Shown here: one piece after another, positions 1-9,138 of the stretch
Position numbering within the stretch: position 1 is the first letter of the stretch
Layout of the letters: every line of letters begins with the position of its first letter
NCBI RefSeq assembly: GCF_037126435.1
Contig: NZ_CP147020.1
Span: 2,283,293-2,347,292, forward strand
Length of the DNA: 64,000 nucleotides
Source of the DNA: Bernardetia sp. ABR2-2B
GTDB lineage: Bacteria; Bacteroidota; Bacteroidia; Cytophagales; Bernardetiaceae
Direction of reading: 5' to 3'
The notes under the pieces: generated by a model
The model's database searches: none
What the model saw: the letters and a program-made list of their open reading frames with translations, nothing else
What the model was told of the DNA's origin: nothing
Position numbers and translations under genes: made by a program

Positions 1-436
1 CATACTTTCCATAAAGTTGATTATCATACGACTTTCCTTGCTCAACAGCTTCTAAAAATGCTCTTTTACCTACATCAGCACGTTTACACTCTATAATAAT
101 GTCGTCATTTTGATGCTGATTATCCGAAAAAATAACAATATCAACAAATCGATAACTAGAGCCCATTTTTACTTTTCGCTCAAAAGCTATTTTATTTGGG
201 TCATATTTTTTTTCTAAGACGAGCTTTATATATGCCCACGCCCTTACCTCCTCTTCAGGCTCCCACCTCAAACGCATGGCTTGAAAAGGATAGAAAACAT
301 AACGGTCTTTTCCTGTGCCATCAAAACGAATGAGTCCTTCCAAAATTCCTTTTTTCAAGATTTCGGACATTTTGTAAGGGTCTAATGATTTTACCGTTTT
401 TCTATTATTTCTTTTTGAAGTAGAGTTAGTAGCCAA
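1..436 (-). CDS. HSDR_N-type nuclease-like protein, N-terminal part (runs off left edge)
   Basis: An open frame on the minus strand enters from the left edge, so the C-terminus is missing. The visible 145 residues contain a core that resembles the N-terminal domain of type I restriction R subunits and related methylases (HSDR_N family): YVFYPFQAMRLRWEPEEEVR, then FVDIVIF (the D of a PD-(D/E)XK site) and IIIECKRAD (the ExK part). Such domains bind or cut DNA; here the rest of the protein is unseen, so it could be a restriction subunit, a methyltransferase with this domain, or a stand-alone nuclease. The start is uncertain: I chose a TTG at 436 because the frame has no upstream ATG before a stop; an ATG at 370 is the alternative and would leave the motifs intact. 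Confidence 0.6.
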   Translation of the reverse strand, partial: MATNSTSKRNNRKTVKSLDPYKMSEILKKGILEGLIRFDGTGKDRYVFYPFQAMRLRWEPEEEVRAWAYIKLVLEKKYDPNKIAFERKVKMGSSYRFVDIVIFSDNQHQNDDIIIECKRADVGKRAFLEAVEQGKSYDNQLYGKY

Positions 437-736
437 TTTATGGAGTAAGTTATATTTAATTAGATAGAATGAAATTAGCTTTAAAAATGCGTTTTTTTTA
501 CTAAAAATCCTAACTCACTTTATCAAAACACTATCTTTTGCTATTATTTTTGACAAAAGGATAATTATTTAATTTGATAAAATTGTATTAATCAAATATC
601 AAAAAAAATATTTTATAAAAGTAAAAGAAATAATTTGTTTTATAAATTTACTCCATCTACATTTGTCGCACCTAAATCCTTTACGAAAAACTATTTATAT
701 TCATATTAAATATTTATCTAAATCTATTTTTCAGTC
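437..736. other. AT-rich intergenic region between divergent genes
   Basis: About 300 bases between the left-edge gene (minus) and the metalloprotease gene (plus). It is very AT-rich with runs of A and T and should hold both promoters. I see no clear TAnnTTTG element close to the metalloprotease start, no RNA gene and no convincing small reading frame. Confidence 0.5.
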
Positions 737-2581
737 ATGTACAAAAAGACATTCCTATTTTTAATTTTATTATTTTGCTATTTATTGCAAAGTAACTATA
801 TCTATGCTCAAGCTAATTTTATTGAAGTAATATCCAATGAATCAATTAAGTTTTCTAAAAAAGGACAAGAAAAACTAAATCGTATAAAAAATCAAAAGCT
901 CTATCAAGAACCTTTGTTGGTTCGATTTAATGATGTTGAGAAAGTCATTGAAGAAAACAAACTTGAATTTGTACTACCTAATTATCCTTGTAAATTATAT
1001 TTTACATATCAAAGTGGAGAGTATGAAGATAGTAATAATTACCATTGGTACGGAACTCTCTTTAATGAGAAACAACAGAACTGTTCTGGTGGAAGTATTT
1101 TGTTTGTAAAAAAGAACGGCAAAACCTTTGGGACAATAGATGTAGATGGCAACTCCTACGAATTTGTAGAAATAGAAAATGGCTATCAAATGCTCTATAA
1201 AATAGACTCTGAACACAAAGGAGTTTGTGGTAATTTAGATAAAAATGTCATATCTCCTACAAAAAAGCCAACATTAGACGAAGTCATAGACCAAAACACA
1301 GCAGAGCGCATACAGTGTCTAGAACTCACAAAAGTACGTGTATTAGTGCTTTACACTCCAGCAGCAGATGCAACAGCAGATATAAATGCAGCTACTACCA
1401 TAGGCATACAACAGTTAAAAACAGCTCTAACTAACTCTGGTGTCGGAAAAGACGATGTAGATATAGAACTCGCTGGTTTGTTACCTTTTAGTTTTACTGA
1501 AACTAACAACATTTATAAAGATGTGGAATCTCTTAGTAAGAGTTCTACTGCACAGTCTTTACGTACCCAATATCAAGCTGATGTTGTCGTTCTTCTGACA
1601 GATGGAATATATGGTTTGATACTAGGAATTGCAGCAGGTGGAGAAGTTAATACACAATTTGAAAATGGGTATGCTATTGTAGAAGCTACTGTAGCTTCTC
1701 AACAGACCTTTGCCCATGAAGTAGGACATATATTAGGAGCAAGACACCAATACGATATCGATAATGTAGGGACGATAGAACACGCCTACATTTTCAGACC
1801 CGGATGGTGGCCCACAGCCGAATGTTTTACGATTATGTCAGGAGATTTGACTTATAACCAAAGGCAAAGAAGACTTTTACACTTTAGCAATCCGAATATA
1901 AATTATAATGGTCATGCAACGGGAGATAATCACAGAAGCAACACAGCAAAACATTTCAGAACCACTGGCAAAATAGTAGCAAATCACATTCCTAATGTTG
2001 CTGGCAATTATTATGTTTCTTTAATAGGCTCTCAAACTCCTTGCCCTTGGCAAGACAACTGGTATGAAGCTGATATTAGGTGTGGGAAACCTCCTTTTAC
2101 TATTCAATGGCATACTTCCACTAATGGAGTAAACTATAACTATAGAGCAGCAGGAGAGTTCTTTTTGTTTCAAGCTCCTACTCAAAACGGTACGAATACT
2201 ACAATTCGCATGACAGTTACAGATGTAAATGGTGCTAGTCAAATCAGATATATTCAAACAACAAGTTATTCAGCACCCAACTCTCTCTCGTGTAGTGAAA
2301 ATACAGGAAATGGATTGAGAGTTGAAAACAATATTACAGCCAAAGTTATCCCAAACCCAATAGAAGGAAATGCAAAACTATATGTAGAGTTGCCAAAAGC
2401 AGATACTCAAACGCAGATTCTGATTGTAAATACATTTGGTAAGACTATCAAAATTTTTGATACCTCTGACTTTTCAAAACAAGGAGAATTTGATATTAGT
2501 GGGTTGCCTACTGGGTTGTACTACGTCAGTATTCGTTCCCAACTCAATGGTGTACATTCTGTTACTATTCACGTTAAATAA
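737..2581 (+). CDS. Secreted reprolysin-like zinc metalloprotease with T9SS sorting domain
   Basis: A 614-residue secreted protease. It starts with a signal peptide (hydrophobic stretch after MYKKT, likely cut after YAQ). The zinc site HEVGHILGARH lies at residues 327-337 (H327, E328, H331, H337), which is the HExxHxxGxxH motif of metzincins, and a Met-turn candidate IMSGD follows near residue 367. A Gly/Pro-containing middle part of about 100 residues precedes the last ~75 residues, which look like a type A sorting domain of the type IX secretion system (VIPNPIEGNAKLYVELP..., GLPTGLYYVSI). The family hydrolyses proteins or peptides outside the cell; the substrate is unknown. The next gene begins 8 bases downstream, so the two may be cotranscribed. 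Confidence 0.88.
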   Translation: MYKKTFLFLILLFCYLLQSNYIYAQANFIEVISNESIKFSKKGQEKLNRIKNQKLYQEPLLVRFNDVEKVIEENKLEFVLPNYPCKLYFTYQSGEYEDSNNYHWYGTLFNEKQQNCSGGSILFVKKNGKTFGTIDVDGNSYEFVEIENGYQMLYKIDSEHKGVCGNLDKNVISPTKKPTLDEVIDQNTAERIQCLELTKVRVLVLYTPAADATADINAATTIGIQQLKTALTNSGVGKDDVDIELAGLLPFSFTETNNIYKDVESLSKSSTAQSLRTQYQADVVVLLTDGIYGLILGIAAGGEVNTQFENGYAIVEATVASQQTFAHEVGHILGARHQYDIDNVGTIEHAYIFRPGWWPTAECFTIMSGDLTYNQRQRRLLHFSNPNINYNGHATGDNHRSNTAKHFRTTGKIVANHIPNVAGNYYVSLIGSQTPCPWQDNWYEADIRCGKPPFTIQWHTSTNGVNYNYRAAGEFFLFQAPTQNGTNTTIRMTVTDVNGASQIRYIQTTSYSAPNSLSCSENTGNGLRVENNITAKVIPNPIEGNAKLYVELPKADTQTQILIVNTFGKTIKIFDTSDFSKQGEFDISGLPTGLYYVSIRSQLNGVHSVTIHVK

Positions 2582-2589
2582 AACTACTT

Positions 2590-3147
2590 ATGAAAAAGCA
2601 AATAACATTCCTGCTTACTACCCTATGTATTTTGATGAGTAGCTGTAGTAAAGAGGAAGTACGACTCAATAGAAACTATTGGGGAGAGGTGCAAGTATTG
2701 AAAAATGGAGAAACTTGGAAGCCTTTTATATATGCAACAACGGACGTAAAAAATTCTGAAGTTATTTATGTAGAAATGGGATATTATAGCAAACAGGGTA
2801 TATCAAAAGAAGTTTTAACTTTATCCCAAATATCGAAAAGGATAGGTTTCAACTCCATAATCTCAGATAAGGTTGGGACAGACATACAGGATGAGAACAA
2901 TATTATAAATTATTCTAGTTATTATAGTTTAATAGCAGATGGCGATGTCATTTGTTCTTCTTATCAAGTAGATGACTCTGTAGAGGTAGCTGGTTATGTG
3001 AATGTAACCAAATACGATGCAGAGAGTGGAATTTTAGAAGGTACTTTTGAGGTTACTTTAGTAAAAGACCGTAGCTGTGAGGAGAATGCCCCTGATACGC
3101 TTCGTTTTACAGAAGGTGTTTTTTATACTAGAGTGCAAGAGGATTAG
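2590..3147 (+). CDS. Lipoprotein of unknown function, first of a tandem pair
   Basis: A 185-residue putative lipoprotein with a typical signal and lipobox (MSSC at the end of the hydrophobic stretch, then SKEEV). I do not recognise a family. Its ends are nearly the same as those of the following gene (shared NRNYWGEVQVLK near the N-terminus and the last ~60 residues from YQVDDSVEVAGYVNV onward), but the middle ~75 residues differ strongly. It starts 8 bases after the metalloprotease gene and lies on the same strand, which suggests cotranscription and perhaps a role linked to the protease (inhibitor or immunity-like), but that is only inference from position. Confidence 0.7.
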   Translation: MKKQITFLLTTLCILMSSCSKEEVRLNRNYWGEVQVLKNGETWKPFIYATTDVKNSEVIYVEMGYYSKQGISKEVLTLSQISKRIGFNSIISDKVGTDIQDENNIINYSSYYSLIADGDVICSSYQVDDSVEVAGYVNVTKYDAESGILEGTFEVTLVKDRSCEENAPDTLRFTEGVFYTRVQED

Positions 3148-3197
3148 CCTTTTCTCTGTCCTTCTTCTATACTTTTTAGTTTGGAAGGAGGATTTTT
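2960..3197 (+). repeat. Direct repeat, copy 1 (end of lipoprotein gene plus downstream flank)
   Basis: About 238 bases that recur at 3555-3792 with only a few differences. The repeat covers the last ~60 codons of the lipoprotein gene and about 50 bases after its stop, so the duplication unit included the downstream flank. The flank holds a weak inverted repeat (TCCTTC / GAAGGA) before a T-run in this copy. Confidence 0.85.
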
Positions 3198-3220
3198 TTA
3201 TTCTTTTAAATTTTGAATCG

Positions 3221-3742
3221 ATGAAAAAGCAAATAATAATTCTACTTGCAACCCTAAGTATATTAACAAGTGGTTGCAGTAAAGAGGAAGTACAACTCAA
3301 TAGAAACTATTGGGGGGAGGTGCAAGTATTGAAAAGTGGAGAAGTCTGGAAGCCTTTTATTTACGCTAGAACTGATTTTACATCAGAAAATCATATTTAC
3401 TTTGAAATAGCTTCTTATGATAGAAGAAATATAATGAGAGAGGTACTGAATATTTCTAAGGTAGCAAAAAAAGAGGGGTATAATACAATAAGAAATATTC
3501 GATATAATGCTAGTTACTACACTTTAGGAGCAGGAGGAGATGTTATCTGTGGAGCTTATCAAGTAGATGACTCTGTAGAAGTAGCTGGTTATGTGAATGT
3601 AACCAAATACGATGCAGAGAGTGGAATTTTAGAAGGTACTTTTGAGGTTACTTTGGTAAAAGACCGTAGCTGTGAGGAGAATGCCCCTGATACGCTTCGT
3701 TTTACGGAGGGTGTTTTTTATACTAGAGTGCAAGAGGATTAG
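3221..3742 (+). CDS. Lipoprotein of unknown function, second of a tandem pair
   Basis: A 173-residue paralogue of the preceding lipoprotein. The frame is open further upstream, but the start at 3221 gives a proper lipoprotein signal (MKKQIIILLATLSILTSGC) that matches the start of the first copy, so I chose it. N-terminal ~45 and C-terminal ~60 residues are almost the same as in the first copy; the middle (FTSENHIYFEIASYDRRN...) is diverged and about 12 residues shorter. The pattern points to tandem duplication followed by change in the middle or by conversion of the ends. Function unknown. Confidence 0.7.
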   Translation: MKKQIIILLATLSILTSGCSKEEVQLNRNYWGEVQVLKSGEVWKPFIYARTDFTSENHIYFEIASYDRRNIMREVLNISKVAKKEGYNTIRNIRYNASYYTLGAGGDVICGAYQVDDSVEVAGYVNVTKYDAESGILEGTFEVTLVKDRSCEENAPDTLRFTEGVFYTRVQED

Positions 3743-3792
3743 CCTTTTCTCTGTCCTTCTTCTATACTTTTTAGTTTGGAAGGGGGATTTTT
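3555..3792 (+). repeat. Direct repeat, copy 2
   Basis: Second copy of the 238-base repeat (offset 595 from copy 1). It covers the 3' end of the second lipoprotein gene and its flank. The 3' edge falls just before the convergent glycosyltransferase gene. Confidence 0.85.
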
Positions 3793-3797
3793 AGCTT

Positions 3798-4919
3798 CTA
3801 AAATTCCCTTCCTTTCCATTTGACATTCTTAGTTTTCAAAAAATAAACTCCTACTAAAAAGTATAAAAAGGATTCCATTAAGCAAAAAAGCAAAGCTTGT
3901 AGAATAGTAGAAAAGGAAACTTTAAGTTTCAATCGTACGAAAAATGAAATAATTAATAAAAAATTAATTCCTAAAAGAAGTAGAGTAGAAAAAATCAAGT
4001 AAATATTTCCACTCAAAATAACTCCTATAAAAAAGATTATTCTGAATAAATAGATTAGTAAAATTCCCTTTTTGAGAAAATTAGAAAACTGCCAAGCACC
4101 ACAAAACCAACGATGATGCTGCAAAATCCAATATTTTAGAGTTGGTTCTGCTTCTGTAAAAGCTAATGATTGAGAATTGAAAAGATGAAGGAAGAATTGA
4201 TTTTTGTTTTGCTTATTTTGTCTGACACTTTGAAGTGTCAGACAACTCTGTTCTTTTATATACTTTTGAAAGGTTTTAAAAAGTGCTACATCTTCGGTTA
4301 CAGAAAACTCAATGCTTTCGTACCCTCCTAGTTCTTCATAGATTTTTCTATCAAAAATGAGATTATTTCCCATTGCTGTTTGTGGAAAACCTAACCAAGA
4401 AAAAATGGCTAAAATCCCCTGTCCAAAAAGCCAGTCTATTGTTTGAAATTTAGTAAAAAATGAGTCTTGATTTGGATTTGGAATTGTCGTTCCCATTATC
4501 ATTTTTATATTCTCATTTTGATAATACTTTGTTAGTAATTCTTTAAGCCAATTTGGATTTACAAGAATATCAGCATCTAATAAAATAATTGTTTTGCCTG
4601 CTGAATGATTAATTAATTGATGAACAACATTTATTTTGCCTTTCAAATTATTTTTAATTAATTCTTTTTTAGTTCTGTCAATTTTGAAATAATTAAAATC
4701 TAGTCCTTTATTTCTCTCAATAAATTCTTTTATGATTTCTGCGCTTTTGTCCTCTGTATTTGTATCGTTATCATCTCCAATTAAGGTTTCTAAATTAAAA
4801 TTATGATTGTTTTCTTCTATTTTATAGAACTCGTTTATAGACTTTTTTAAGTTATCCAAACAAGATAAAATTAGTTGCTCTTCATTTCGGACAGCAATTA
4901 GAATACTTATTTTTCTCAT
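3798..4919 (-). CDS. Membrane-associated family 2 glycosyltransferase
   Basis: A 373-residue GT-A fold glycosyltransferase. The N-terminal catalytic part starts MRKISILIAVRNEEQ, has a DxD motif (D115-A-D117 in ILLDADILVN) for binding a nucleotide sugar through a metal, and a QxxRW-like motif (QHHRWFCGAW), which is typical of processive or lipid-linked GT2 enzymes. The last ~90 residues contain several hydrophobic segments, so the enzyme is anchored in the inner membrane. Similar proteins add sugars to lipid carriers or polysaccharides; the sugar and acceptor cannot be told here. It stands alone, convergent to the lipoprotein pair. Confidence 0.85.
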   Translation of the reverse strand: MRKISILIAVRNEEQLILSCLDNLKKSINEFYKIEENNHNFNLETLIGDDNDTNTEDKSAEIIKEFIERNKGLDFNYFKIDRTKKELIKNNLKGKINVVHQLINHSAGKTIILLDADILVNPNWLKELLTKYYQNENIKMIMGTTIPNPNQDSFFTKFQTIDWLFGQGILAIFSWLGFPQTAMGNNLIFDRKIYEELGGYESIEFSVTEDVALFKTFQKYIKEQSCLTLQSVRQNKQNKNQFFLHLFNSQSLAFTEAEPTLKYWILQHHRWFCGAWQFSNFLKKGILLIYLFRIIFFIGVILSGNIYLIFSTLLLLGINFLLIISFFVRLKLKVSFSTILQALLFCLMESFLYFLVGVYFLKTKNVKWKGREF

Positions 4920-5012
4920 AATAATAGGAATGAGCCATTTATTTTACTCGTTGGTTTGCTTTAGCAGCTTCTTTCTTTTATTCGGCGTTTTCAAGAATTT
5001 TATAAAAAAATA

Positions 5013-5053
5013 AATTCGTAATTCGTAATTCGTAATTCGTGATTCGTAATTCT
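5013..5053. repeat. Short tandem repeat, period 7
   Basis: Nearly six copies of AATTCGT in tandem (fifth unit GATTCGT) just after the stop codon of the nucleotidase gene. It is a simple-sequence tract in an intergenic gap of 134 bases. The number of units could vary between strains. It ends directly at the stop codon and does not enter the gene. Confidence 0.85.
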
Positions 5054-5803
5054 CTACAAAATCCCTTCAATTTCCTTCCAACAAGCAATATCATGACTTG
5101 CCACAGAATGTTGAGGTGTTTTTTTGTGTGGATTATAAAAGATAGTTTTCATTCCTAAAGAACGTGCGCCCAAAATATCAGCATCAAAACTATCTCCAAT
5201 CATAATAGAATTTTGAGGTGTAGCGTTAGAGATAGCAAGTGCATGATTGAAAATAATAGGATTTGGTTTGGTAAAGCCTGTACAGTCAGATGTAATGATA
5301 TTTTTAAAAAAATGTAAAATACCTGAATGCTCTAGTTTTAGTTTTTGACTTTCTTCAAAACCATTAGTAAGAATATGAAGTTGATAGCCTTTAGTATCTA
5401 AATAAGTAAGCATTTCTAAGGCAAAAGGCAAAAGATTAGGCTGACGAGGGCAGTTATATTGATACTCATTTTCCAATTCTTCTAAAAGATTGTGAGTAGC
5501 ATTTTGATAAGTAGTTTTATTAAATTGTTCCTGCTTATTTTTCATTTTGTGTAGCTCTTCGAAAATAAGCCCAAAACGGCGTTGTCGTATCTTTACTTTA
5601 TCTACCAAACCTTCGTGGTGTTGTTTCCAAAGAAATTTGGTTGTAGTTTGGAAGGCTTTCAACAAATCATCAAAACTTATTGTTTCATTATTAATAATTC
5701 TATCAGATAATTCATACTTTTGATACAAACTATTCAAGGTTTGTTTAGAATTTTGCTCAAAATCCCATAATGTATGGTCGAGGTCGAAGAAGATATTCAA
5801 CAT
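5054..5803 (-). CDS. HAD-family hydrolase, YjjG-type nucleotidase
   Basis: A 249-residue haloacid-dehalogenase-fold phosphatase. The nucleophile motif DLDHT is at residues 7-11, motif II is the T of ILTNGF, the motif III lysine is in FTKPNPIIF, and motif IV is GDSFDADILGA. Length, cap position and these motifs fit YjjG, a 5'-nucleotidase that removes non-canonical pyrimidine nucleotides. The frame is open further up to 5860, but I chose the ATG at 5803 because the conserved domain starts right there and the extension would overlap the divergent neighbour and reads like non-coding sequence (RHIERSVSARN). Confidence 0.83.
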   Translation of the reverse strand: MLNIFFDLDHTLWDFEQNSKQTLNSLYQKYELSDRIINNETISFDDLLKAFQTTTKFLWKQHHEGLVDKVKIRQRRFGLIFEELHKMKNKQEQFNKTTYQNATHNLLEELENEYQYNCPRQPNLLPFALEMLTYLDTKGYQLHILTNGFEESQKLKLEHSGILHFFKNIITSDCTGFTKPNPIIFNHALAISNATPQNSIMIGDSFDADILGARSLGMKTIFYNPHKKTPQHSVASHDIACWKEIEGIL

Positions 5804-5833
5804 AATATTCCTAGCAGAAACACTACGCTCAAT

Positions 5834-7864
5834 ATGGCGAGTAGAGGTGAGGTTGTTCATACTAAATTTGCGTGGAGAAGGTTATGGATTCATATAAGTC
5901 ATAAAACTATTTCTTACCTAGAACAACTAAAAGTAAGAAAAGTTATTTTACGTCTGTTCGTTTTTTCATTTATTATCTTTGGTATTTGGGTATGCAATCT
6001 AATTTGGTTTAAGCCTTTTAGCATTGAGCTTTTTTATGAACGCATGTTTATAGAATATGGGCAAGATGACCCCGAACTGATGAGTCGTTTGCATCTTTTA
6101 GAAAATTATGGAATTACTTATTATAATAGCCTTCTTACAGATATTTCTGATGAAGAACGTGATAGGCGTTATGAAGAAAGTATTGTTAGGAATTTTGAGA
6201 TGCTCCGAACCTACAAACGCTCTCAACAAACTGAAGAAGAACTACTCTCTACCGAAATATTAGATTGGTATTTAGAACTAGAAATTTATAGAAATGCTTT
6301 CCGTCAATACGAATACCCTGTAAATCATATCACAGGAATACAGGTAGAGTTGCCTCGTTTTATGATGGAAGTACATCAAATAGAAACGCTGGGCGATGCA
6401 GAAGATTATTTGGAACGCTTATCAAAGTTTGATGATAAATTTGACCAACTTATTCAGCTCTTAGAATCCAGAAAAAATCAAAATGTAATTCCTCCCCGTT
6501 TTATAATAGAGCGAGTCATCGAAGAGATTGAAGATTTTATTTCAAGAGATGTAGAGTATAATTTGTTATACAAAGATTTTGCTCGTAAGGTAGATTTTGC
6601 AGAGGGAATTCTGAATCATCCTAATCATAATACTAACTCAAAGGAAGATGCCGTAAGAGGACCTAAACATGAGCTAAAGGTAGAAGCCAAAGAGATTATT
6701 GAAGATGATGTTTTTCCTGCTTATAGAAAGCTTTTAAAGTATTTGAAAGAGGAAATTCAGGTTTCGAATGATGATGCTGGTGTTTGGAAACTAGGTTATG
6801 ATAGCGCAACAGCGATTATGTATTATAATACGATGTTGATGGTTCATGCGCATATTTCTCAAGAAGAATCGGCTGAAGAGTATCATTACAGAGGTTTGGG
6901 AGAAATCAGTGATTTGAGAGAAGAACTGACAAGTATTTTTGATTCATTAAAATTTCCCAACAAAGATTCTATTTCAAGAAATTTATCTAAAATAAATAAT
7001 CGTTTGCCCAATGATTTTACTATTGATGATAATTATAAAGATTATTTGGTTACCTATCAACATTACTCTGACTCTGCCTTTGAAGCATTCGATAATTTTT
7101 TCTTGCATCAACCAAAAGAACCTCTAAAATTAGTGCGTGTGCCTTTGCCTTTAGAAAATAGTGCGCCTTTATTAGAGTTTCATGGAGGACACGACAAAAC
7201 ACGTCCTGCTCTTTATATCAATCTAAAAAATGCTGAAACTATTCCTCAAAATAAAATTCCAGTTTGGATTTATGAAAAGGCTGGTGGGCGTTATATCCAA
7301 TCGTGGTACGAACGACAACTTACAGATATTCCTACCTTTAGAAGAGTATTACAATTTGATGTCTATTATGAAGGTTGGGAAGGTTATTTTGCCGACTTAT
7401 TGACAAAGGAAAATAGAACTTCTATTGATTATTATGATGATTTGTACGTCAAGATTGGAAAGATTCAGAACGAACTTTTTATTACTTCTCTTTTGGTAGT
7501 CGATACAGGAATTCATCTCAAACAATGGACAAGAGAAGAGTCTATAGATTTCTTGGTAAAAAACACAGGTCTGCCAAGAGAAGACATGAGAGATGAGGTA
7601 GACAAAATTGTTGTTCGTCCTGCTCAAGCAACTATTTATAAAATAGGTAAGATATATTTCAAAAATCTAAGAGAATATACAGAAGACGCTTTAGAAGAAC
7701 ATTTCAATCTCAAGGAGTTTCACGAATTATTACTAAAAAATGGACATATTCCTCTTCCTGTCCTTAAAAAGCAAGTTGAGCATTTCGTTACTGAAAAAAA
7801 GAAAGCTATCAGAGAGGCAGAAATGAAACAGGAAGAGGAAAACAAAAAAAGCGAAAATATTTAA
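5834..7864 (+). CDS. DUF885-like protein with lost metal-binding motif, membrane-anchored
   Basis: A 676-residue protein. After one hydrophobic segment near residues 40-62 (a likely membrane anchor), the rest resembles the DUF885 family of putative zinc-dependent hydrolases: VVDTGIHLKQWTREESIDF and a C-terminal EVDKIVVRPAQATIYKIG block match it well, and YEGWEGYFADLL stands where the family has EGWALYAE. The metal site, normally HEAxPGHH, is here YEKAGGRY (residues 480-487), so the histidines are gone while the glutamate and one glycine remain. I infer a non-catalytic or altered member. Start chosen at 5834; the frame is open to 5774 but that part overlaps the divergent gene. Confidence 0.7.
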   Translation: MASRGEVVHTKFAWRRLWIHISHKTISYLEQLKVRKVILRLFVFSFIIFGIWVCNLIWFKPFSIELFYERMFIEYGQDDPELMSRLHLLENYGITYYNSLLTDISDEERDRRYEESIVRNFEMLRTYKRSQQTEEELLSTEILDWYLELEIYRNAFRQYEYPVNHITGIQVELPRFMMEVHQIETLGDAEDYLERLSKFDDKFDQLIQLLESRKNQNVIPPRFIIERVIEEIEDFISRDVEYNLLYKDFARKVDFAEGILNHPNHNTNSKEDAVRGPKHELKVEAKEIIEDDVFPAYRKLLKYLKEEIQVSNDDAGVWKLGYDSATAIMYYNTMLMVHAHISQEESAEEYHYRGLGEISDLREELTSIFDSLKFPNKDSISRNLSKINNRLPNDFTIDDNYKDYLVTYQHYSDSAFEAFDNFFLHQPKEPLKLVRVPLPLENSAPLLEFHGGHDKTRPALYINLKNAETIPQNKIPVWIYEKAGGRYIQSWYERQLTDIPTFRRVLQFDVYYEGWEGYFADLLTKENRTSIDYYDDLYVKIGKIQNELFITSLLVVDTGIHLKQWTREESIDFLVKNTGLPREDMRDEVDKIVVRPAQATIYKIGKIYFKNLREYTEDALEEHFNLKEFHELLLKNGHIPLPVLKKQVEHFVTEKKKAIREAEMKQEEENKKSENI

Positions 7865-9138
7865 AATAATTCTGCTAAAATTTGCTTTATCAAAATTTAA
7901 TTTCTATATTGTATTAAGTTACAGAATTAAAAAATACAAATGGTGTTTTTTAAGAAATAATTCAAAACTATTCTCACATAAAAAAATAGTGAAAACGTTA
8001 CTGTTTTAGGTAATAAAAATGTGAGAAAATAGTATTACTCTTGAGACCTTCAAATTTGTTTGAAAGGGTAATAGTATAACGTTTTTAAATAGTGTAACAT
8101 GCCATCTTCGTAGATACTTCTAAAATAAGCTATACAAATTATTCAATCGGAATTTTTTAGTTTTTAGAAAATCTACTTTATTTTTAATCCTATTTTTAAT
8201 TCTAATTAAAATTATATGGTATAAGAAATATTCAGATTTGTTTTTTAGAAAAAGTTTATCTGTGCTAAAATAGTGAATAACTTGATGTTTTGTTTGAAAA
8301 TTAATGATTAAAAGACTTAGGTAAAATCTAAGTAGAATATAGTTGTAAGACAGATTAACAAACTTCTTACATGTTCTTTCAAGAACCTTTTAAAAATAAT
8401 TTTCAGTTTCTATTGATATACGAATAAGAAAACGTGTAGAAATGATAACAAAACTCTTATGAAGCATTCAAAATAATAATGTAATAGTGTCTTACTATTA
8501 TTTCCTTTGGAGAGTAATGAAAGCTAAATACTTTGCTTTTAACCTTTCGCATCAAAGCAATGACATTAATTTTAATTTTGACGTTTAATAATTTGTAATT
8601 CTTATTTTATCATATTTTTAAAGTAAAATTTAATAACAGGATAAGCCATTGATTTTCAAAAAACATTTCAACCAGTTATCATTCATCAAAATTGGTGATA
8701 ACTCTATTTGTATCTTTACTAATGTTTTACCTTAGAGCTTCAAAAAACCATACAGATTTGCTCAACACATTTGTTAATTTTACTTTGAGATGTATTTCTC
8801 TTGTTCTAAATTCGGATATCAACTAACAAGTCAGTAAGCCAACAGGAAATCAGATAATGTATAATTGATTAAATTCAGTAAATAGGTAAAATCTATTTTT
8901 ATACCATCTATTTCACGATAATTCGTCATTCTCGCTTACTTGTCAGATAAAATGAAATTTATCTAGTTGTATTTTCTCCTTTCTAACCTAAAAATCAATT
9001 TTCATCGAACTTAGTAGTTATGTATCTTTTGATAGTTTGAGTTAGAACAAACTAGGACAAAAACAGCGAACAAAGTCAGTTTTAATTTATTATTTTATAT
9101 TTAAAATTTGTTTATTCGTTATGAAAGCATCTTATAAA
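7865..9138. other. Long non-coding region with several hairpins
   Basis: About 1.27 kb without any reading frame worth calling, unusual for this otherwise gene-dense window. I see four inverted repeats: TTCTCACAT (7971-7979) with ATGTGAGAA (8019-8027); TATTAC...CCTTCAAA with TTTGAAAGG...GTAATA (8033-8073); ACTTAG with CTAAGT (8315-8333); and GTTATCA with TGATAAC (8675-8702). No tRNA-like or rRNA-like sequence and no transposase remnant was recognised. It may hold a decayed gene, a non-coding RNA or a strain-specific scar. Confidence 0.5.
8033..8073. other. Hairpin in the long non-coding region
   Basis: A nested inverted repeat: outer arms TATTAC (8033-8038) and GTAATA (8068-8073), inner arms CCTTCAAA (8047-8054) and TTTGAAAGG (8059-8067) with one bulged base. 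The arms are closely packed, so a stable RNA stem is plausible. No T-run follows, so it is not a plain terminator. Confidence 0.4.

Noticed and set aside
5013-5053. CRISPR-like repeat
   Set aside because: Units are only seven bases long and directly adjacent, with no spacers. No CRISPR array was found anywhere in the window.
5804-5860. N-terminal extension of the nucleotidase (RHIERSVSARN...)
   Set aside because: It overlaps the divergent gene, the conserved HAD domain begins at the ATG at 5803, and this peptide looks like translated non-coding sequence.
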